Assembly (NCBI GenBank): GCA_013607775.1
Contig: VCAW01000078.1
Span: 1-34,744 of the forward strand
Reading direction: 5' to 3'
Origin: Campylobacterota bacterium
Lineage (GTDB): Bacteria > Campylobacterota > Campylobacteria > Campylobacterales > Sulfurovaceae
DNA length: 34,744 nt
Each line of letters begins with the position of its first letter. Positions within the stretch are counted from its first letter, which is position 1. A program made the translations under genes and the position numbers. Positions 29,389 through 34,744 of the stretch are shown in pieces. A model generated the notes under the pieces. It saw only the letters and a program-made list of their open reading frames with translations, ran no database searches and was not told where the DNA came from.

Positions 29389-30015
29389 TTAGTTTCCTCC
29401 ACATTTTCTTTGACTGCATTTCATGCTTTTAGATGTGGCTTTTTGTTCATCTTTCTTCATACCACCGCATTTTCCTTGTCCACACTTCATTGATTTTTCA
29501 GAATTTTTCATTTTGCCACCACATTTACCTTGACCACATTTCATACCTTTATCTTTCATCTTGCACATCATGCCTTTGTCATTCATATCCCATTTTTCAG
29601 AAAAATTGTCATGAAGCCAGTTTGCAACAGTGTCTATTTCTTGGGCTGTCATACCTTTACCGATGGCAGGCATAGTTCCAAACATTTTCAGTGCCATAGG
29701 CATACAGTGAGATTTGTCTGCTGAAGGGTTAACAATGTAGTCTTTTACGAAGGCGACAAAAGCAGTTTTGTCATCTTTGAGGTCAAATTTTATTTTGGCA
29801 CTTACCTTACTCATAAGGGGCGCTTTCATTGTTTTCATCATTTTTTGTTTCATGCTCATGCGCTCTTCTTTGCTCATTTGCATCATCTTCTGTTTATTCA
29901 TCATAGGTTTCATCTTGTGACAAACAGCACACTTGGAATCATAGATTTCTGTACCTGTTTGTGCATTGAGTGCCACTGTAGCAATCAAGCCTGCGAGTAA
30001 TAGTTTAAGTTTCAT
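29389..30015 (-). CDS. Exported cytochrome c-like protein with Cys-rich KCGQGKCGG repeat tail
   Basis: 208 aa; signal peptide, CAVCHKMKP heme motif, tail MKCGQGKCGGKMKNSEKSMKCGQGKCGGMKKDEQKATSKSMKCSQRKCGGN. Confidence 0.8.
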   Translation of the reverse strand: MKLKLLLAGLIATVALNAQTGTEIYDSKCAVCHKMKPMMNKQKMMQMSKEERMSMKQKMMKTMKAPLMSKVSAKIKFDLKDDKTAFVAFVKDYIVNPSADKSHCMPMALKMFGTMPAIGKGMTAQEIDTVANWLHDNFSEKWDMNDKGMMCKMKDKGMKCGQGKCGGKMKNSEKSMKCGQGKCGGMKKDEQKATSKSMKCSQRKCGGN

Positions 30016-30032
30016 TGTTAGTCCTTTTGGTT

Positions 30033-30803
30033 TTAATAGGGTGAGTTTACCATAGTTATGTGTATGAAATGTGTATGAAATGTGTATGATAGGAGTCCGT
30101 CAGGTTCCTGGAACCAAAACTTCACACCTACTAAAAAGTTAGTTTCATTGACTGGGTTGTAATTTGCAGTGTTTCCAAATGTCTTCTCCCAGACTACACC
30201 AATATAGGGTGCAACTTCACGGACTATCTCATAACGTAATCTTAAGCCTGCCTCAACATTTGCCAACCCTGATCCTGTTTGCATCTGTGGGTCATCTTTG
30301 GTATAGAAGTCAGCCTCAAAAGAAGGGGTGAGTATGAGTTTTTGTGTGAGTAGTGCATCATACTCAGCATCCAAACGTAAGCCTATATTACCTTCATTGT
30401 TAAAAAGCAGTGCTGCGTGCGTTTTAAAATAGTATGGGGCAAGTCCTGCGATAGCCAGTTCTGCCCATGTGCGAGAAGCGTTGGCATTTTTATCGTAGGT
30501 GAGTCCTGCTTGTGCATCCCAAAATGGGGCGATGGCTCTGGAATAGACTAACTCATTTTGGCTGCTCTCCAAACCATTTTTAGTGGCTTCACCTGTAGAG
30601 TAGACATAGAGTTTGTTCATGTCATGACCTATCCAAAAACTGCCTTCCCAAACTTGTAGGTTTTCACCTGCATTACGTATTTCAAATTGGTCTAGTTTTA
30701 GCATCGTGAGTAGTGGGTCATCACCACCACCTGCATGTGCTGTTTGTCCTAAAGCCATAACAGCTAACATACTTATTAGTGTTTTTTTAATGTTCATCTT
30801 CAT
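30033..30803 (-). CDS. copB: CopB-like outer-membrane copper resistance protein
   Basis: Beta-barrel CopB-like sequence (LDQFEIRNAGENLQVWEGSFWIGHDMNKLYVYSTGEATKNG...SRAIAPFWDAQAGL...NETNFLVGVKFWF); MKMNIKK start at 30803, 4 bp after the copA stop; the longer ORF start at 30929 is not credible. Confidence 0.82.
   Translation of the reverse strand: MKMNIKKTLISMLAVMALGQTAHAGGGDDPLLTMLKLDQFEIRNAGENLQVWEGSFWIGHDMNKLYVYSTGEATKNGLESSQNELVYSRAIAPFWDAQAGLTYDKNANASRTWAELAIAGLAPYYFKTHAALLFNNEGNIGLRLDAEYDALLTQKLILTPSFEADFYTKDDPQMQTGSGLANVEAGLRLRYEIVREVAPYIGVVWEKTFGNTANYNPVNETNFLVGVKFWFQEPDGLLSYTFHTHFIHITMVNSPY
30059..30091. repeat. Three 11-bp tandem repeats (tgtgtatgaaa) at the 3' end of copB
   Basis: tgtgtatgaaa|tgtgtatgaaa|tgtgtatgata read directly. 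Confidence 0.9.
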
Positions 30804-30807
30804 CTCC

Positions 30808-32550
30808 TTATGCCACAACAACTTTTCTAAACATACCACCCATGTGGTAAAGCATATGACAGTGGTATGCCCATGCACCTTTTGCGTCAACAGTGACACG
30901 GTAACTAATCTTTGAACCTGGTTGTACAATGACAGTGTGTTTACGTACTAAGTGATTGTCATCACCAGTTTCCAGATCACTCCATAAACCATGTAGGTGC
31001 ATAGGGTGGTTCATCATCGTATCGTTAATAAATGTAATACGCAGACGTTCTCCATAGTGAAACTGTAGAGGTTGTGAATCTGCATATTTAATACCATTAA
31101 TTGACCACATATAGCGTTCCATATTGCCTGTAAGATGTAAGATTATCTCTCTGTCAGGTTTTGGATCATGGCGTGTTGAATATCGGTTTTTCAGGTCTGC
31201 GTAGGTGAGTACTTTTCTGCCATTATTGCGTAAACCTACACCTGGGTCATCAAGTCTATATTTTGGAGATTTAGCTTTTATGGTACTTTGTGGTCCAGTC
31301 GCCATAGGAAGCTTGGTGATAGGATACTTTTGGTCTTCCATTGCTTGGAACTTGTACTTTTTCATCGCTTTTTTGTTGGACATATTCATCGCAGATGAAC
31401 ATTTCATACCTTTACCCTTTTTCTTTTTCTTCATACTACCCATATCCATCCCCATATCTACTATACTTAATTTTGGTATAGGGTCTAGTTTTGGCGGGCT
31501 TGCATGTAATGTTGTACTTGGGGTCAGTGAACCCATGGCGTAGCCCGTATGTCCCATATTTTGAGCAAAGATTGCATAGGCTTTGTTCTCTTTGGGTTGG
31601 ACGATGACATCATAGGTTTCTGCCACACCTAGGCGTATTTCATCTACGGTGACAGGTTTTACATGGTTTCCATCAGCTGCGACCACTGTCATTTTAAGTC
31701 CAGGTATACGCACATCAAAGAAAGTCATGGCTGCTGAGTTGACAAGACGTAAACGTATTTTTTGACCTTTTTTAAAGAGTGCTTTAAATTGTGTGGCAGG
31801 GTTTTGTCCATTCATCAAGTAGGTATAGGTGTATGGCGTAACGTCAGCGATATCTCTGTCGCTCATACGCATACGGTTCCACATACTTCTGTCCTCAAAG
31901 GCTTTTCCTAGACCTTTCTTTTTGACTTCATCGATAAAGTCTCCCACTGTTCTTTGTGAGAAGTTGTAGTAGTCACTCATCTGCTTGAGCTTTTTATAGA
32001 TGCTAGTAGGTTTCTCGTCTGACCAGTCAGAGAGTTGTATGACATAATCTTTATCATAGCTAAATGGCTCTTGTTTCTTAGGCAGAATGACAATAGCTCC
32101 ATACAGACCTGTTTGCTCTTGAAAGCCTGAATGGCTATGATACCAGTAGGTACCATGCTGTCGTACTGTAAAGGTATAGGTAAACGTAGTGTTAGGTGCG
32201 ATACCATCAAAACTAATACCCGGAACACCATCCATTTGTGTAGGTAAGATGATACCATACCAATGTATAGAAGAGCTTTTCTTCAGTTTGTTTGTGACAT
32301 GCAGGGTAATAGTATCTCCCTCTTGCCAGATGAGGGTAGGACCAGATATTTGCCCATTGACTGTTGTTGCAACAGCTTCTTTGCCTGTGAGTTTTACAGA
32401 AGTATAGTCAATGGTAAGAAAAAACTCTTTACCTCTGAGTGTATCTGCATTTGAAATGCTTCTATGTGTGCTTTTGGCTTCTATAGTACTTGTGCCAAGT
32501 GCCAGTAGTGAAGTTGCAGCCAAGCCTTTAACAAAGGTTCTTCTTTGCAT
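30808..32550 (-). CDS. copA: CopA-like multicopper oxidase with Tat signal
   Basis: 580 aa; MQRRTFVKGLAATS, HWYGIILPTQMDGVPGIS, GTYWYHSHSGFQEQTGLYG, MNHPMHLHGLWSDLE, GAWAYHCHMLYHMGGMF. Confidence 0.93.
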   Translation of the reverse strand: MQRRTFVKGLAATSLLALGTSTIEAKSTHRSISNADTLRGKEFFLTIDYTSVKLTGKEAVATTVNGQISGPTLIWQEGDTITLHVTNKLKKSSSIHWYGIILPTQMDGVPGISFDGIAPNTTFTYTFTVRQHGTYWYHSHSGFQEQTGLYGAIVILPKKQEPFSYDKDYVIQLSDWSDEKPTSIYKKLKQMSDYYNFSQRTVGDFIDEVKKKGLGKAFEDRSMWNRMRMSDRDIADVTPYTYTYLMNGQNPATQFKALFKKGQKIRLRLVNSAAMTFFDVRIPGLKMTVVAADGNHVKPVTVDEIRLGVAETYDVIVQPKENKAYAIFAQNMGHTGYAMGSLTPSTTLHASPPKLDPIPKLSIVDMGMDMGSMKKKKKGKGMKCSSAMNMSNKKAMKKYKFQAMEDQKYPITKLPMATGPQSTIKAKSPKYRLDDPGVGLRNNGRKVLTYADLKNRYSTRHDPKPDREIILHLTGNMERYMWSINGIKYADSQPLQFHYGERLRITFINDTMMNHPMHLHGLWSDLETGDDNHLVRKHTVIVQPGSKISYRVTVDAKGAWAYHCHMLYHMGGMFRKVVVA

Positions 32551-32568
32551 GTGTAGTCCTTTTAAATC

Positions 32569-32772
32569 TTATGAGTGTTCTTTGAGTAGTCTTGATTTCT
32601 CTTCATACTCTTCTTTATCTATGCCACCACTGGCATAGCGTTTGTCCAATATATCTTGTGCAGAGGACGTCTCTTTTTTCTTATCTTGTAAAAGATAAAA
32701 AATAACAGCAAGTATTAGTAGTGGAATGAGCCATCCAAAACCCATACCCCAACCATGTGAAAAAGTATTCAT
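32569..32772 (-). CDS. SHOCT domain membrane protein
   Basis: 67 aa; one TM helix then AQDILDKRYASGGIDKEEYEEKSRLLK. Confidence 0.8.
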   Translation of the reverse strand: MNTFSHGWGMGFGWLIPLLILAVIFYLLQDKKKETSSAQDILDKRYASGGIDKEEYEEKSRLLKEHS

Positions 32773-32792
32773 TGTATATCCTCCTATAATTC

Positions 32793-33935
32793 ATGAAAAA
32801 GCTAATGATAGGTAGTACTTTAAGTATTTTACTCTCAGCAACACTTTTGGCAAACGCTGTACAAGATGCATAGATTGTAGAGATGCGTAAAGATGTGGAA
32901 GCACTTAAAATACGAGACCAAGAGATGAAACAAGCATTTGAGGGCAATTCCAAGGCAGGATTTAATATCGCAGGATATGCATCTATAGACTATGCCAATG
33001 AAGAAAATGGTATCGGATCTTTTTTGGGTATAAAGTTTGCACCTATTTTTCATGCTCAGTATGGAGATATCTTTCAGTTTGAGGGTGAAGTAGAATTTAC
33101 GACCAACAGTGAAGGAGAAACAGAAACAGAGCTTGAATATGCAGCAGGTACACTTTTTATCAATGATTATATGGGACTACAGATGGGTAAATTTATGTCA
33201 CCCCTTGGACAGTTTGTACAAAATATGCATCCTTCATGGATCAATAAACTACCTTCAGCCCCTGTAGGGTTTGGTCATGATGGTGCTGCTCCTACATCAA
33301 ATCTTGGTGTAGCACTTCGTGGAGGACTTCCAAAAATGGCAGATATACGCAGTAACTATGCACTATTTATCTCAAATGCTCCTACTTTTGGTGTGGCAGA
33401 TGATGGAGATGTGGTCATCGGTGCGGAAGGCAAAACAGGTACCTTTGACAATGCCTATATTTTAGGTGGACGTTATGCCATTAATCCTGTGGGAAATATG
33501 GAGATAGGACTCTCTTTAGCTACAGGAGACATCACTGAAGCATTAGCATCAGGAGAAGATGTTACCCATAATTATGATGTCTTTGGTACCGATATGATGT
33601 GGAATATTGATAGCTTTAGTATCAAAGCAGAATATATTCAACAAAAGATTGGAGAGAATGAGCGCAGCCTTTTAGAAGGAGGAACATGGAAAGCGTGGTA
33701 CACACAAGTATCCTATCAATTTGACAGTGTAAAACTTGAACCGGTATTGCGTTACAGTGATTACAACAATCCTGAAGTCAATAAAAATCAGGTGGCATTA
33801 GGGCTGAACTATCTTTTTGCGAATAATCTTATCGCAAAACTTGCGTATGAAATAAATACAGATAAAGATAATTCAGACGTTGATTCAAGTGCAAATAACA
33901 ATCGTTTACTTGCACAGTTTGCATTTGGTTTTTAG
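32793..33935 (+). pseudogene. Porin-like outer-membrane protein interrupted by an in-frame TAG just after the signal peptide
   Basis: 32793 MKKLMIGSTLSILLSATLLANAVQDA* (TAG 32871-32873) then in the same frame IVEMRKDVEALKIRDQEMKQAFEGNSKAGFNIAGYASIDYANEENG... ending LLAQFAFGF. Confidence 0.75.
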
Positions 33936-33944
33936 GAGAATAAG

Positions 33945-34232
33945 ATGAAAAATATAATAAAAACAACAACATTGGCACTAGTCGCACTTTTAAGTATGAA
34001 CACAACTGTATTTGCAGACGAAGTAAAACAAGTTGATATTGCAAATGGGGCACAGGTATGGGCAGATACATGTATGCGTTGCCATAATGTTAGACCACCT
34101 TCTGATTTGACTGTGAGAGCATGGTCATTTTCTATGAATCATATGCGTGTACGTGCAGGTTTGACAGGTCAAGAAACAAGAGATATACTTGCATTTATAC
34201 GTGCATCTAAAACAGAAGAAGATAGAAAATAA
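33945..34232 (+). CDS. Small exported monoheme cytochrome c-like protein
   Basis: 95 aa; signal peptide, CMRCHNVRPPSDLTVRAWSFSMNHMRVRAGLTGQETRDILAFIRAS. Confidence 0.8.
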   Translation: MKNIIKTTTLALVALLSMNTTVFADEVKQVDIANGAQVWADTCMRCHNVRPPSDLTVRAWSFSMNHMRVRAGLTGQETRDILAFIRASKTEEDRK

Positions 34233-34315
34233 AATCTTTTTTATTTTCTCCTTTATGTGCACACTCTATGCACATTAAAGGACTATCATAATCCTATATC
34301 ACCGATAAAGGATTT

Positions 34316-34735
34316 ATGATGGATAGTAAAAAAACGAAAGATGTCGTTTGCGGCATGGAAATCTCAACAGATACCTCCTTTGTGACAGAAGAAGCAAATA
34401 AGACCTATTATTTTTGTTCTGAAAATTGTCAAGAAAAGTTTATAGACAATCCTGAAGCATATATCGTGCATGAACATGATGAAAATTGTGCTTCCTGTGC
34501 GCCACTGGAATATGCTACTGTTTCCCTTGTTGGAACGAAAAAAGAACAAGATAATGATGCGATGTACACCTGTCCTATGCACCCTGAAATACAGCAAATT
34601 GGTCCAGGTACCTGTCCTAAGTGCGGGATGGCACTAGAGCCTATGACTGTGAGTGCAGAAGAGGGAGACGACGAAGAGTTACTTGATATGTGTCAAGTTT
34701 CACCACGTTGTACCATTCCAAAAGCAATATCTTGA
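34316..34735 (+). CDS. N-terminal YHS plus heavy-metal-binding domains of a copper P-type ATPase, truncated after ~125 aa
   Basis: KDVVCGMEIS...YYFCSENCQEKFIDNPEAY (YHS) and MYTCPMHPEIQQIGPGTCPKCGMALEPM (HMBD); reads CQVSPRCTIPKAIS* instead of entering TM helices. Confidence 0.75.
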   Translation: MMDSKKTKDVVCGMEISTDTSFVTEEANKTYYFCSENCQEKFIDNPEAYIVHEHDENCASCAPLEYATVSLVGTKKEQDNDAMYTCPMHPEIQQIGPGTCPKCGMALEPMTVSAEEGDDEELLDMCQVSPRCTIPKAIS

Positions 34736-34744
34736 AACACATGA

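Noticed and set aside
29433-29724. Plus-strand ORFs antisense to the Cys-rich cytochrome tail
   Set aside because: Shadow ORFs created by repetitive Cys/Lys codons on the coding strand
30103-30115. GGTTCCtGGAACC inverted repeat near the end of copB
   Set aside because: Zero-loop palindrome without a T-run in the relevant direction; lies within coding sequence and could be chance
12624-32873. Genome-wide recoding of UAA/UAG as Gln to explain internal stops
   Set aside because: Many intact genes here terminate normally at TAA or TAG (e.g. hemD TAA, nadB TAG), so mutation or error is simpler
1-34744. CRISPR array, prophage or toxin-antitoxin module
   Set aside because: No spaced direct repeats, no cas, integrase, phage structural or recognisable TA genes seen; the only tandem repeat noticed is the short one at 30059-30091

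Overview
The window is about 34.7 kb of low-GC chromosomal DNA whose gene content looks like Campylobacterota (Epsilonproteobacteria, Sulfurovum/Sulfurimonas-like; this is inferred from protein appearance and gene content, not from a search). The first ~28 kb is mostly housekeeping: uvrC, a DUF721/DciA-like gene, nadB, nhaD, guaA, a DUF481 protein, a transglutaminase-like protein, htpG, a PAS/GGDEF-EAL signalling locus, a CDF transporter, hemD, purD, lptD, a J-domain protein, a phosphoribosyltransferase, pnp, atpE, tRNA-Leu(GAG), an HU gene, dnaJ and recR. The last ~6 kb is a copper/metal-handling island: a DUF2059 protein, a cytochrome c with a Cys-rich tail, CopB-like and CopA-like (multicopper oxidase) proteins, a SHOCT protein, a porin, a small cytochrome c, and the N-terminus of a P-type ATPase with YHS and heavy-metal-binding domains. 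Main points of interest: (1) a ~310-nt structured RNA with its own -10 box and a U-run end between hemD and purD, at the position of the epsilonproteobacterial purD-motif/6S RNA; (2) repeated KCGQGKCGG-type Cys motifs on two exported proteins in the copper island, resembling EGKCG motifs of HvfA-type copper RiPP precursors; (3) a cluster of disrupted genes (two in-frame stops in otherwise continuous frames, a multiply damaged hybrid histidine kinase, a one-base frameshift, an abruptly truncated P-type ATPase) confined to accessory, signalling and metal genes while housekeeping genes are intact; (4) a small unlisted lipoprotein ORF overlapping the dciA-like gene. No CRISPR array or complete mobile element was seen. 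All calls come from reading the sequence; no searches were run.
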